Source: JACMLD01 sp047602295 (GTDB lineage Bacteria > Bacteroidota > Bacteroidia > Chitinophagales > Chitinophagaceae). From it: a stretch of 64,000 nt of DNA. The notes beneath the pieces are model-generated. The model saw only the letters and a list, made by a program, of their open reading frames with translations. It had not been told where the DNA came from and did not search any database. Below, piece by piece: positions 18,561 to 27,139 of this stretch (position 1 is its first letter; each line of letters starts with the position of its first letter). Both the position numbers and the translations under genes were made by a program. The stretch is from the NCBI GenBank assembly GCA_047602295.1, contig JASGHP010000001.1, forward strand, positions 3,348,001-3,412,000, in the 5' to 3' direction.

Positions 18561-19396
18561 ATATTATATGGAAGCAAACGTTTTGATAGCATTTATTTCG
18601 TACTTAAATATACAGTGAAAATGTTTTCTTTTGATATTGTAAGAGTTGGAGGTTTGGGTTTCTTTCTTGAAGGTGTAGAAACTTTAAGCGCAAACTACAG
18701 CAGAATATCTGAGGTGTTAATTTGAAAAATCCGCGTTTATTTATCCGTGATATCTGCTGGAAATTTAAAAGTTTTCAACATTTTGAGTGATTTATAAGAA
18801 TTCTCCCAAAAATGGATTGAATTTTGTTTTCCGTTAAAATGCATTCTCCGGATAGAATTAAGCTTGCTCATTCCGGATGAGACTGCTCGTTAGATTTCCC
18901 CCCTCCCGCAAACTGGTTCTGACTTGTCAAACAAATAGTATTGTTCTGGCCCATCTTAAGGCTAGTTCAATGTTTGTATTTGTGTTATGCATTGTTGCGA
19001 TGCTCAATTAAAGATCCTGTCATAAGGTTTTTTATTGAGTTAACAATATTTGTGTAAAGTCATGCTATTGTCAAAAAAATAAAAATTAAGTTTTTATTCT
19101 ACACTTATTTCTGAAGGCAAATTGATTTACCACTATCGTGCTTAATTAGTTCACTCTTTCTTTTAATAGAGCCTTATATTTTATTATTATGATTAAAAAT
19201 GTTTCTGCGTAAATCCGGAGGAGATTATTTTTCTATTATAGAAAAAGTATAAAAATTAAGGAGTTGGGGAATATTATGCTCAAAATTCAACAGTTTTTCA
19301 GAGGAGAAAATTAAAATTAATATTTTTTGTAAAAATCGATTTTGTGGTATCATTCTTGGTTAAGAGCATTTATTACCTAATTAAAAATATGAAATC
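18561..19396. other. 836-bp gap without a clear gene
   Basis: AT-rich. At 18728-18765 there is a word family AATCCGCG...ATCCGTG...ATCTGCTGG, related to the inverted GCCACGGATTCACAGATT at 27077-27105. Short TCCGGAT repeats lie at 18848-18885. A 12-codon frame (19276-19314, MLKIQQFFRGEN) has AAGGAG upstream but is too short to call. Nothing else was recognised; the length suggests a complex leader for the small gene at 19397. Confidence 0.6.
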
Positions 19397-19594
19397 ATGA
19401 AAAAATTAATCGTAATCAGCAGTGCATTAATCGCTTTTTCGGCAGTGAACTTATTTGCCAATGATAATAATGTAAATAACGGTAAAGCACAGGCTATTTC
19501 TGCAAGCCAATACAGCCTTGACACTGTGCCTAAGAAAGACACCACTAAAAAGAAAGATTCTATCGCTTATCAAATTGTAGAACTGCATAAATAG
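19397..19594 (+). CDS. small secreted Lys/Asp/Thr-rich peptide
   Basis: 65 aa: signal peptide MKKLIVISSALIAFSAVNLFA, then a short Asn-rich stretch and the charged motif DTVPKKDTTKKKDS before IAYQIVELHK. The mature form would be about 43 residues. No family is recognised beyond a general resemblance to small exported Chitinophagaceae proteins with DT-KK-DT tails. Support comes from the signal peptide and a strong terminator 58 bp downstream. It stands alone with 836 bp of non-coding DNA upstream. Confidence 0.65.
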   Translation: MKKLIVISSALIAFSAVNLFANDNNVNNGKAQAISASQYSLDTVPKKDTTKKKDSIAYQIVELHK

Positions 19595-19652
19595 TTTCTA
19601 TGATTTGATTGTGGACACTTTTAAAAGACCACCTGGATAGATTTTCAGTATG

Positions 19653-19694
19653 CCGGTTAGCAGGATCGATAATAATCTTGCTAACCGGTTTTTA
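19653..19694 (+). terminator. intrinsic terminator after small peptide gene
   Basis: A 14-bp stem CCGGTTAGCAGGAT/ATCTTGCTAACCGG (one G-T pair) with a short loop is followed by TTTTT. Confidence 0.9.
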
Positions 19695-19733
19695 TGTATT
19701 TAGTAGTGTTATTTAAATAATGAGTTACAGGTT

Positions 19734-20531
19734 TTACCTGCTTCGCTTAAGTTTGCGATTGGCAAAATCAGTAGGAGAGAGACCGAATTGTTTTTTGAAA
19801 GCAAACGAAAAATGTGACAATGTTTCAAAGCCAAGATCAATATAAATGTCTGATGGCTTTTTCTTTTTATTTATAAGTAAGCTGGCTTCTTCCAATCTTT
19901 TTTGTATAAGCCAGTGATTGGGCGTGTCGTTAAAAATTGTTGCAAAGTCTCTTTTGAATGCTGACAAGCTGCGACCTGTCAGGTATGCAAATCGTTGTAT
20001 GCTGGCATTGAATTTATAGTTGCGATTCATAAATGCTTCCAGGTTTATTTTTTGCGGTATGGTATAATCAAAAAATATTCCTGCAAGTGAAGGTTGATTT
20101 TTCAGCAATATAATTAACAGCTCTTCGTATTTCAAATCTTCAAATGCAGCGTCCAACTGCATTACACCTTTGTAATAAGGTTTCAGCGAACGTATAAAAT
20201 CATCTATCCATGCTGTCTGAGTAATTTTTATGAATGTAGCTGAAGACCTGGAGGGTGCTGGTGCTTTAATTTTATGTTTTTGCTGGAACTGCTGCAGGAA
20301 GGGTTCATCAAAACAAAATAAGATTGGTTCAAAACCGTCTTTGCTATCTGCTAAAGTAAATTTTGCCAGGCGGTTCTTCCTGGCAATAAAACATTCGCCT
20401 GTTTTGAATGTATAGGTTTTGTTGCCGTCAAAAAAATTAATAGCTCCTCTGGCAACGTACAGAAATACATTGTCTGGAATAAACTGCTCTTTTAAAATCT
20501 GCGATGCCGTATCTTTTGTTATTTCTCTCAT
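19734..20531 (-). CDS. AraC family transcriptional regulator
   Basis: 265 aa from ATG 20531; a longer frame from 20606 was rejected because this ATG overlaps the upstream stop as ATGA, the normal form of translational coupling. The N-terminus is a cupin-like sensor (FLYVARGAINFFDGNKTYTFKTGECFIARK). The C-terminal double helix-turn-helix includes RFAYLTGRSLSAFKRDFATIF, INKKKKPSDIYIDLGFETLSHFSFAFKKQFG and LSPTDF. It likely controls its own operon with the preceding reductase gene; a 17-bp direct repeat lies upstream of that operon at 21614-21653. Confidence 0.9.
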   Translation of the reverse strand: MREITKDTASQILKEQFIPDNVFLYVARGAINFFDGNKTYTFKTGECFIARKNRLAKFTLADSKDGFEPILFCFDEPFLQQFQQKHKIKAPAPSRSSATFIKITQTAWIDDFIRSLKPYYKGVMQLDAAFEDLKYEELLIILLKNQPSLAGIFFDYTIPQKINLEAFMNRNYKFNASIQRFAYLTGRSLSAFKRDFATIFNDTPNHWLIQKRLEEASLLINKKKKPSDIYIDLGFETLSHFSFAFKKQFGLSPTDFANRKLKRSR

Positions 20532-21565
20532 TTTATCAATCCGTATTTGGCCAGGCTTTCTACTGCTGCAAGAATAGTTTGTTCTTGTGTGGCAATGGGC
20601 TTCCATCCTAAAATTTTCTTTGCCTTTGCATTGCTAACATTCCGGTTTACTTGCAGAAACATCAAACCTTGTCTTGCTTGAGCGTTAAACAAAGAAGCCA
20701 GTTTCACTATCCAGTCTGGCAATTTGCGGGTACTAACTTTTGCTGACACTTCAGGCATTTTTTCTTTCATCAATGCTGCAATTTCGGGTAAAGAAATTTG
20801 TCCGTCTGCAGTGGCAATAAAACGTTGTCCATTTGCATCGGGGTTTGTCATAGCACGAATATGCAAATCTGCAACATCTCTTACATCTACCACATTCAAA
20901 GGTATATTGGGTATGGCTTTCATAGTACCATTCAATAAATTTTCCAGCAAATGAAAACTTCCGGAGATATGCGCATCCAATGAAGGTCCATAGATGGCTA
21001 CGGGATTGATCGTAGCAAATTCCAAACTGCCGGCTTCATTTTTTATAAAACCCCAGGCTGCTTTTTCAGCCAGTGTTTTTGATTTTTCATACACCGACAA
21101 GCCCCGCAGGTTAGTGTCCGTCCAATCTGCTTCTGTTGTTTCTGTTGTTTTATCTGTATGACTAAACCCTACGGCCCCAAAATTAGAAGTCATTACAACA
21201 CGTTTAACGCCTTCAGCTTTTGCAAACTTTAAAATACGCAGTATGCCTTCAACAGCAGGGCGAATTGCTTCCTGCTCATCTTTCGGAATATTAAAAAATA
21301 CAGGCGATGCCACACTTAATACATAGGTGCATCCTTTCATAGCGGCCGGCCAGTTATCGTCCTTTGTTAATTCGGCTTCCGCAAATGTGAGATGATCAAA
21401 TTGCGTGATGCCATTTGCTTTTAATGTATCAATCAGCTTGTCCTTGCTTTTCAGGCTACGCATGGTTGTTCTTACATAATAGCCTTGCTGCAATAATTGC
21501 AGAATGATTTGCATGCCTACAAAACCTGTTCCGCCAGTAACCAAAACCAATTCTCTATTTTCCAT
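20528..21565 (-). CDS. NAD(P)-dependent epimerase / extended SDR, dihydroflavonol-reductase-like
   Basis: 345 aa. Rossmann signature TGGTGFVGMQI at residues 10-20, catalytic YEKSK (Tyr/Lys) around 163-167, and the family segment NPVAIYGPSL. This is the extended SDR group of dihydroflavonol-4-reductase/aldehyde reductases, NADPH-dependent enzymes that reduce aldehydes or ketones. The substrate cannot be told. The 3' end overlaps the AraC gene by 4 bp (ATGA), so the two proteins are co-translated and the reductase is probably the regulator's target. Confidence 0.88.
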   Translation of the reverse strand: MENRELVLVTGGTGFVGMQIILQLLQQGYYVRTTMRSLKSKDKLIDTLKANGITQFDHLTFAEAELTKDDNWPAAMKGCTYVLSVASPVFFNIPKDEQEAIRPAVEGILRILKFAKAEGVKRVVMTSNFGAVGFSHTDKTTETTEADWTDTNLRGLSVYEKSKTLAEKAAWGFIKNEAGSLEFATINPVAIYGPSLDAHISGSFHLLENLLNGTMKAIPNIPLNVVDVRDVADLHIRAMTNPDANGQRFIATADGQISLPEIAALMKEKMPEVSAKVSTRKLPDWIVKLASLFNAQARQGLMFLQVNRNVSNAKAKKILGWKPIATQEQTILAAVESLAKYGLIK

Positions 21566-21613
21566 GTGCTAATAATTTATACTGCAAAGTTGAAAATAAA
21601 ACAGCATGCCCGG

Positions 21614-21653
21614 TTTCCTGTAAAGTCCAAACTTACTTTCCTAAAAAGTCCAA
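21614..21653. promoter_or_regulatory. 17-bp direct repeats, probable AraC-type operator
   Basis: TTTCCTGTAAAGTCCAA at 21614-21630 and TTTCCTAAAAAGTCCAA at 21637-21653 match at 15 of 17 positions with a 23-bp period. They sit 49-88 bp upstream of the reductase start (21565). AraC regulators bind direct repeats about two helical turns apart, and the operon encodes one. Confidence 0.65.
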
Positions 21654-21706
21654 TTTTTTAGTTGAAAATATGAGATAAAAAGCTTTTCGTACAGAAACTA
21701 TTCTCT

Positions 21707-21746
21707 ATTTGTCACATTCATCACATTTATCACATTCCCACATTTT
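21707..21746. repeat. near-tandem CACATT words
   Basis: CACATTCAT-CACATTTAT-CACATTCCC-CACATTTTT, a 9-bp period, inverted relative to the copies at 1683 and 14288. It lies between divergent promoters. Confidence 0.7.
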
Positions 21747-21788
21747 TTTATTTTATTTTTGCTCATACTTAACCAAAAGCTGAAGTGA

Positions 21789-24185
21789 GTGACACAACAA
21801 AAGCTGAACCATCGTACTACTGCCGGTTACAAAAAAATATTCTTATTGTTCTTTTGCACATTTTGTGTCCTGCTTACTACTTTCTCTCAAAATAAATTTA
21901 CTATCAGCGGTTATGTAAAAGATTCTCTCACCGGGGAGACATTGATTGGCGCCACTCTGCAGGCAGGCAGCAAGGGAAAAGGTGTTAGCAGCAATGCGTA
22001 TGGGTTTTATTCTATCACTTTAGATGAGGGAGAATATGAAATCTCTTGTTCTTTTGTTGGATACCAGGGCAGAAGGCTGCAACTTCGTTTAAACAGCAAC
22101 CAGTCTTTTAATTTTATGTTGCCGCCCAAAGCTGCAGCCAGTGAAGAAGTAATTGTATATGCCAAACGCCGTGATGAAAACGTAAAGAATGCACAAATGG
22201 GGCGTTTCGATTTATCTGTAGCAAAAGCAAAAGCATTGCCTGTATTATTGGGCGAAGTAGATTTATTAAAAACATTGCAATTGCTGCCGGGCATACGCAA
22301 TGCTGGCGAAGGCAATACCGGTTTGTATGTTCGTGGCGGCGGACCAGATCAAAACCTGATAATACTGGATGATGCTGTGGTGTACAATACGGGCCACCTG
22401 TTTGGTTTCTTTTCTATTTTTAATGCAGATGCTATAAAGAATGTAACACTTATTAAAGGTGGTATGCCTGCGCAATACGGAGGAAGATTGTCTTCTGTGC
22501 TGGACGTGGCCATGAAAGATGGCAACACCAATAAATACCAGGTGGACGGTGGTATTGGGTTGATTTCATCGCGGCTTTCTATACAGGGGCCTATAAAAAA
22601 GAACAAAGCTTCATTTATTGTTTCTGCACGCCGCACTTATATTGATTTACTGGTGAAGCCTTTTATCCCAAAAACAAGTGAGTTCTCCGGCTCTGGTTAT
22701 TATTTCTATGATCTGAATACGAAAGTTAATTATCAAATATCAGAGAAAGATCGTTTGTACCTGAGCGGTTATTTTGGTAAAGATGTGTTTGATTTCAGGA
22801 ACAGCAGGAGAGAGTTTAAAGCCAATATTCCCTGGGGAAATGCAACGGCTACATTGCGCTGGAACCATGTATTTAACCAGCGACTGTTTGCGAATACTAC
22901 ACTGGTATACAACAAATATAATTTCTCATTCAACGCTTCACAAAACGATTTCAATATAAAACTGGCATCCGGTATAAAAGACCTGAATGCAAAAGTGGAT
23001 TTTGACTATTATCCTGCACCACAGCATAAAGTAAAGTTTGGCGCATTATACACGCACCACGTATTTACGCCCAATGTTTTGAGTGGCAACCAGGACACTA
23101 CCCGCTTTGAACCAAACAATGCCAATAACAAATACGCGAATGAAGCAGCACTTTATATACAGGACGATTGGGAGCTGAGCGATAAACTGAAACTGAATGT
23201 GGGCCTGCGCTACAGCAGTTTTACACAGGTGGGGCCTTATACCAATTATGTTGAAGATGCCAATGGCAACAAGCTGGATAGTACTGTATACAGTCGTGGA
23301 CAAAAAGTAAAAGGTTATGGGGGCTTTGAGCCAAGAGCTACACTTCGCTATGCGCTGAACGATCAAACTTCTTTGAAAGCTGCTGTAACACGCAACCTGC
23401 AGTACATACACCTGGTAAGCAATGCAGGCTCTACCTTGCCTACAGATCTATGGGTGCCCAGTACCTATTATGTACAACCGCAGATTGCCTGGCAATACTC
23501 GGCAGGATTGTTTAAGAATTTTAAAGACAACATGTTTGAAACTTCGCTTGAGCTGTATTATAAAAGCATGCAAAACCAGATTGAATACAAAGAAGGATAT
23601 ACGCCGTCTTTGTCAGACCCGGAAAAACAATTTGTATTTGGCAAGGGTTGGAGCTATGGCGCAGAATTATATGTTGGCAAAAACAAAGGAAGACTGACAG
23701 GATGGTTGGGTTATACGCTTAGCTGGACTTATCGCAAGTTTCCACAAATAAATGGTGGTGAACAATATTTTGCTAAATATGATCGGCGCCATGATCTTTC
23801 ACTGGTAAGTACCTATGAACTAAATAAAAAATGGAAACTCTCTGCCGTATTTGTGTATGGCACCGGCAACGCCACCACATTGCCTGAGCGTTTTTACATT
23901 ATAGGAGGTGTGCTTACACAAGAATACAGTAAGGTAAACCAATACCGATTGCCTGCTTACCATCGGCTGGATTTTGCCGCCACCTATACGCCAACACCCA
24001 AGCACAAACGCAAATGGCAGGGTAGTTGGGTGTTTAGTGTTTACAATGTTTACAGTCGTGCCAACCCTTATTTTATTTATTACGATCAAACCGGCAGCCC
24101 TTACGACAATACATTAAAAGTTGAGGCAAGACAGGTATCATTGTTCCCGGTTATTCCGTCGGTGACGTATAACTTTCATTTTTAG
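21789..24185 (+). CDS. TonB-dependent receptor with carboxypeptidase-like domain
   Basis: 798 aa from a GTG start; no ATG precedes the signal peptide (YKKIFLLFFCTFCVLLTTFSQ). A CarboxypepD_reg-like domain (about 36-115, ISGYVKDSLTGETLIGATLQ) is followed by a plug (LPVLLGEVDLLKTLQLLPGI, GLYVRGGGPDQNLIILDDAVVYN) and a full barrel ending in a terminal Phe (VTYNFHF), as expected for outer-membrane assembly. It should take up an unknown ligand with TonB energy. No SusD or iron-uptake gene is adjacent. The GTG start is the main uncertainty. Confidence 0.88.
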   Translation: MTQQKLNHRTTAGYKKIFLLFFCTFCVLLTTFSQNKFTISGYVKDSLTGETLIGATLQAGSKGKGVSSNAYGFYSITLDEGEYEISCSFVGYQGRRLQLRLNSNQSFNFMLPPKAAASEEVIVYAKRRDENVKNAQMGRFDLSVAKAKALPVLLGEVDLLKTLQLLPGIRNAGEGNTGLYVRGGGPDQNLIILDDAVVYNTGHLFGFFSIFNADAIKNVTLIKGGMPAQYGGRLSSVLDVAMKDGNTNKYQVDGGIGLISSRLSIQGPIKKNKASFIVSARRTYIDLLVKPFIPKTSEFSGSGYYFYDLNTKVNYQISEKDRLYLSGYFGKDVFDFRNSRREFKANIPWGNATATLRWNHVFNQRLFANTTLVYNKYNFSFNASQNDFNIKLASGIKDLNAKVDFDYYPAPQHKVKFGALYTHHVFTPNVLSGNQDTTRFEPNNANNKYANEAALYIQDDWELSDKLKLNVGLRYSSFTQVGPYTNYVEDANGNKLDSTVYSRGQKVKGYGGFEPRATLRYALNDQTSLKAAVTRNLQYIHLVSNAGSTLPTDLWVPSTYYVQPQIAWQYSAGLFKNFKDNMFETSLELYYKSMQNQIEYKEGYTPSLSDPEKQFVFGKGWSYGAELYVGKNKGRLTGWLGYTLSWTYRKFPQINGGEQYFAKYDRRHDLSLVSTYELNKKWKLSAVFVYGTGNATTLPERFYIIGGVLTQEYSKVNQYRLPAYHRLDFAATYTPTPKHKRKWQGSWVFSVYNVYSRANPYFIYYDQTGSPYDNTLKVEARQVSLFPVIPSVTYNFHF

Positions 24186-24195
24186 GAAACCCTTT

Positions 24196-24322
24196 ATCAA
24201 TTAGTAATTAATAATTAGTAATTAGTAATTCAGGTTTGTCGTAAGGCAATCTTGATTTATTCTGCATTCTTACAAGCTTGCGCCGTCCAATTATTAATTA
24301 CTAATTCCTAATTATTAATTTG
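24196..24322. repeat. TAATT word blocks in opposite orientation
   Basis: 24196-24230 contains AATTAGTAATTAATAATTAG-type words. 24288-24322 contains the complementary ATTATTAATTACTAATT words. Together they flank a spacer of about 57 bp and can pair as a long AT-rich hairpin between two convergent genes, in a terminator-like position. The same words occur at 36448-36484 and 48727-48755. Confidence 0.75.
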
Positions 24323-25742
24323 ATGTTCTCTTAAGTTCATACTTTTCTCCCTCATCATCAGCCTGTATTTTTTCAAACTTTCCATTGGGGCCTTTAATGA
24401 ATTCAAAATTGGCATCCATAATTTTCAGGAAGAGATGATGATCGTTGGCTGCATAAATATTTGTTTTGGGCAGACCAACAGTGGGAGAGGAAACCTTAAG
24501 TTGTCCATTTTCTAAAGTAATGATTGCTTTCAGTCTTCCATCGTATGTACCAGTAAATTGTTGCAATTGCGCAGCGCTTAGAGTAGCAACAGGGCGGTAT
24601 GGTGTATAGCCTTCCCATTCCCATGGTATAGTGATGCCTGTTAGTTTTTCAGTCAGTTCCTTAAAAATGCTTTCACCATTGGAACTATTTGTCATGATAA
24701 CGAATGCAATTTTCTTTTCCGGAAAACCAATTACATAATGTTCCCATCCATCAATTTGTCCTTCTTTAAAAAATGCTTTGCCGACCTTTGTACGAAACAG
24801 GCCCCAGCCCAATCCATACGATAAGCCAATTTTGCCATAAGCAGCGATGCTGTCTTTTTCTACGGGTGGATAAGCCCAGTTGCTGTATTTAACGGCAATT
24901 TGCGGAGAGAGCATTTGCGTATACATTTTCGAGGACAGCCTTTTGCCTTGGATAGCAGCAGCCATAAAACGGGTGTAATCTGCAATGGTGGTTTCCATAC
25001 TGCCGGCGGCATGTGCATCATTCCGCTTTACTTTCGCTATTGTGTCTTCACTTATGTTATGGCCTACTGCATAGTTTTTTTCAAATGCAGGTTGCCACAC
25101 AAAACTACTCAGGCGCATACCAAATGGTTTGAAAATATTTTCCTGCGCCATTTCCTCCAGTTTGCGACCTGTTTTTACTTCCAATACCATTTGCAATAAT
25201 TCAATGCCCTCACCTGAATAGCTGTAGAATTTGCCAGGCGTGAAACCAATAGACAGTTTTTTTGACTGTGTAAACTCCCGCCAATTAGGAAAGCCGGTGG
25301 TGTGAGAAAGACAGTGCCGTGCTGTAATCAGCTTCCATCGTTCGTCGTTTGCCAGGTCTTTATAATTATCGTATTGGGGTAAAGGTTTAGGAAGGTAACG
25401 ATACAGAGGCGTGTCCAGGTTCAACATGCCTTTATCAACCATTTGCAAAACCAGGTAGCCAAACAAAGGCTTGGCCAGTGATGCCGCGTACAAAGAGGCG
25501 GCAGTGTCCAGGTGTTGGTTCATGGTTTTATTTTTAAAGCCATAAGCTTTTATAAAAACGGGCCGGTTATTATTAATAATGCCGAGCGATAAACCGGTTA
25601 CTTCCGCTTTCTTCATAAGATCCGTAACCAACTGATCAACTACTGCGGGGCTGAGGCTTTTGCCATCCGGTTTTTTGATTTGGCTAATGGCCACAAAACT
25701 CATGATAAATAATAGAAGGGAACAGAGCACTTGCTTTTTCAT
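24315..25742 (-). CDS. serine hydrolase, class C beta-lactamase family
   Basis: 475 aa with signal peptide MKKQVLCSLLLFIMSFVAIS. The SxxK nucleophile motif is SLAK in LYAASLAKPLFGY. The second motif region reads FYSYSGEGIELLQ (Y-S instead of Y-x-N), as in esterase/peptidase members rather than true AmpC. The C-terminal 90 residues resemble a DUF3471 beta-domain. It probably acts in the periplasm on an ester, peptide or D-amino acid substrate; resistance should not be inferred. The gene lies downstream of a 7TM-AraC regulator gene, with an 18-bp perfect palindrome in the 124-bp gap. Confidence 0.85.
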   Translation of the reverse strand: MKKQVLCSLLLFIMSFVAISQIKKPDGKSLSPAVVDQLVTDLMKKAEVTGLSLGIINNNRPVFIKAYGFKNKTMNQHLDTAASLYAASLAKPLFGYLVLQMVDKGMLNLDTPLYRYLPKPLPQYDNYKDLANDERWKLITARHCLSHTTGFPNWREFTQSKKLSIGFTPGKFYSYSGEGIELLQMVLEVKTGRKLEEMAQENIFKPFGMRLSSFVWQPAFEKNYAVGHNISEDTIAKVKRNDAHAAGSMETTIADYTRFMAAAIQGKRLSSKMYTQMLSPQIAVKYSNWAYPPVEKDSIAAYGKIGLSYGLGWGLFRTKVGKAFFKEGQIDGWEHYVIGFPEKKIAFVIMTNSSNGESIFKELTEKLTGITIPWEWEGYTPYRPVATLSAAQLQQFTGTYDGRLKAIITLENGQLKVSSPTVGLPKTNIYAANDHHLFLKIMDANFEFIKGPNGKFEKIQADDEGEKYELKRTSN

Positions 25743-25801
25743 ATTGTGTGTTTAGGCTGCAAAGCTCCTTAACTGACGGAGCTCAAACGAATCAGGCAAT
25801 G

Positions 25802-25819
25802 CTCAAATCCGGATTTGAG
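25802..25819. promoter_or_regulatory. 18-bp perfect palindrome, operator candidate
   Basis: CTCAAATCCGGATTTGAG, 60-77 bp upstream of the serine hydrolase ATG. A further GCTCAAA lies exactly 20 bp upstream (25781), giving a direct-repeat component too. A second inverted repeat, AGCTCC/GGAGCT, is at about 25764-25783. Confidence 0.55.
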
Positions 25820-25866
25820 ACAAGTTTGCGTGATAAATGGGGTTTAAAATGAATGGCAAGATAAGA

Positions 25867-27012
25867 TTAGCTAATTGTCGGTGCTGCTTTTCGAAAAGCG
25901 GAAGGGGATTGGCCGGTTAATTCTTTAAATACCCGCTGAAAAGTTGCCTGCGAATTGAAGCCACATTCCTGTGCAATGCCGGCTATGGTAAGATGATTGT
26001 TCGCCGGGTCAAGAATTTTTTCTTTGAAAGCCGATACACGGTATCCGTTTATAAACTCGTTGAAACTACTTTTTAAATGCTGGTTCAATACCGCTGAAAT
26101 GGTTTTTTGCGGAAGATTTGTTTTTGCGGCTAAAAGTGAAAGATTGAGCTCTGGATTTAGAAATAGTTTGTCATCTTCCATGGTTTTTGTTAGCGCTACA
26201 ATTGCCTGTTGTATCAAATCAGGCGAAAGCGCATTGGTGGTTTCCGAATTTTTTTTGTCTGTATAATTTTGCGCCTGTGAGATTATATAGCCCTTTATGC
26301 CCAGCCAGTAAATGAGCAAAGCCATTGGTATATAAATGGGATACCAATTGAAAGTATTCAGCATCCAGTCTGTGTACTTTGGAATGACATAGGGGATAAG
26401 ATACAATAACCATATAGCCTGGAATACGATAAACGCATTGATAAATTGTTGCAGCCACTTAAAACTGTTTGCAACTCCATTTAAATTGCCCTGCTTTTGC
26501 GCTTTAAATGCCAGCAGGTATTTTCGTGAAAGCCACACGTAAATACTTACCGAAAGCCACCTGGGAATATCTGCGTATACATTATACGTGTCAATGAAAA
26601 GTCCCCATGGTTGTGGGTTTGGTTTAATTGTTTTAGTTAATGCGCCTGCCACGTAAATCCATGCTGCAAGAGGGGGAACCAAATCTATCAGCACTGCATA
26701 AAAATGTCTTTTCTGTTTTTTACCGATGGCAAAATTGGGATCAAGGGTACGCTGTACATAAAAATAAATGAGCGGGCCTATAGGCATTACCATCACCAAC
26801 GGAAGAAACTGAACACTTACCCATAGCCAATTTATGTTGAACCAATTTTTGTAAGATCCATACAAATTAAAGCTGGCTAGCGTAATCATTAATATCAGCC
26901 ATGCCAATAGTTTATTGCTGTTTTTGTTCTTATTGCTAAATGCAAGCAGTAAACAAACAATGCATCCCTGCACGGCACCTAAAAGAATGATGGTATTAAA
27001 GAATGAAGACAC
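25867..27012 (-). CDS. membrane-anchored AraC-type regulator (7TM + HTH)
   Basis: 381 aa. About seven hydrophobic segments fill the first 250 residues (IILLGAVQGCIVCLLLAFS, LLAWLILMITLASFNLYG, FLPLVMVMPIGPLIYFYV and others). The C-terminal AraC domain (about 265-380) includes NLSLLAAKTNLPQKTISAVLN, LTIAGIAQECGFNSQATFQRVFKELTGQSPSAFRK. This architecture is common in Bacteroidota and is thought to sense a membrane or envelope signal directly. The serine hydrolase gene lies 124 bp downstream on the same strand and is the likely target. Confidence 0.85.
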   Translation of the reverse strand: MSSFFNTIILLGAVQGCIVCLLLAFSNKNKNSNKLLAWLILMITLASFNLYGSYKNWFNINWLWVSVQFLPLVMVMPIGPLIYFYVQRTLDPNFAIGKKQKRHFYAVLIDLVPPLAAWIYVAGALTKTIKPNPQPWGLFIDTYNVYADIPRWLSVSIYVWLSRKYLLAFKAQKQGNLNGVANSFKWLQQFINAFIVFQAIWLLYLIPYVIPKYTDWMLNTFNWYPIYIPMALLIYWLGIKGYIISQAQNYTDKKNSETTNALSPDLIQQAIVALTKTMEDDKLFLNPELNLSLLAAKTNLPQKTISAVLNQHLKSSFNEFINGYRVSAFKEKILDPANNHLTIAGIAQECGFNSQATFQRVFKELTGQSPSAFRKAAPTIS

Positions 27013-27076
27013 AGCCTATTCATTTAGAGATGATGCTAAATGAATTCAATTTAGGCAAAAATGCGGTTCATTGTTT

Positions 27077-27105
27077 GCCACGGATTCACAGATTATGTTC
27101 TGCGC
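27077..27105. repeat. GCCACGGATTCACAGATT word
   Basis: One copy of the family whose complement (AATCTGTGAATCCGTGGC) resembles 18728-18765; the shorter AGCCACGGAG version is inside both 260-bp repeats (7001, 7302). Confidence 0.5.
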
Positions 27106-27139
27106 ACCTGTAACAAAGGAATTTCGATTAGTCAATCAA

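Noticed and set aside
24196..24322. CRISPR-like array
   Set aside because: Units are 7-9 bp, imperfect and without spacers of uniform length; no cas genes are present.
24315..25742. Beta-lactamase resistance gene
   Set aside because: The second active-site motif is Y-S rather than Y-x-N and a DUF3471-like tail is present, as in esterase/peptidase relatives.
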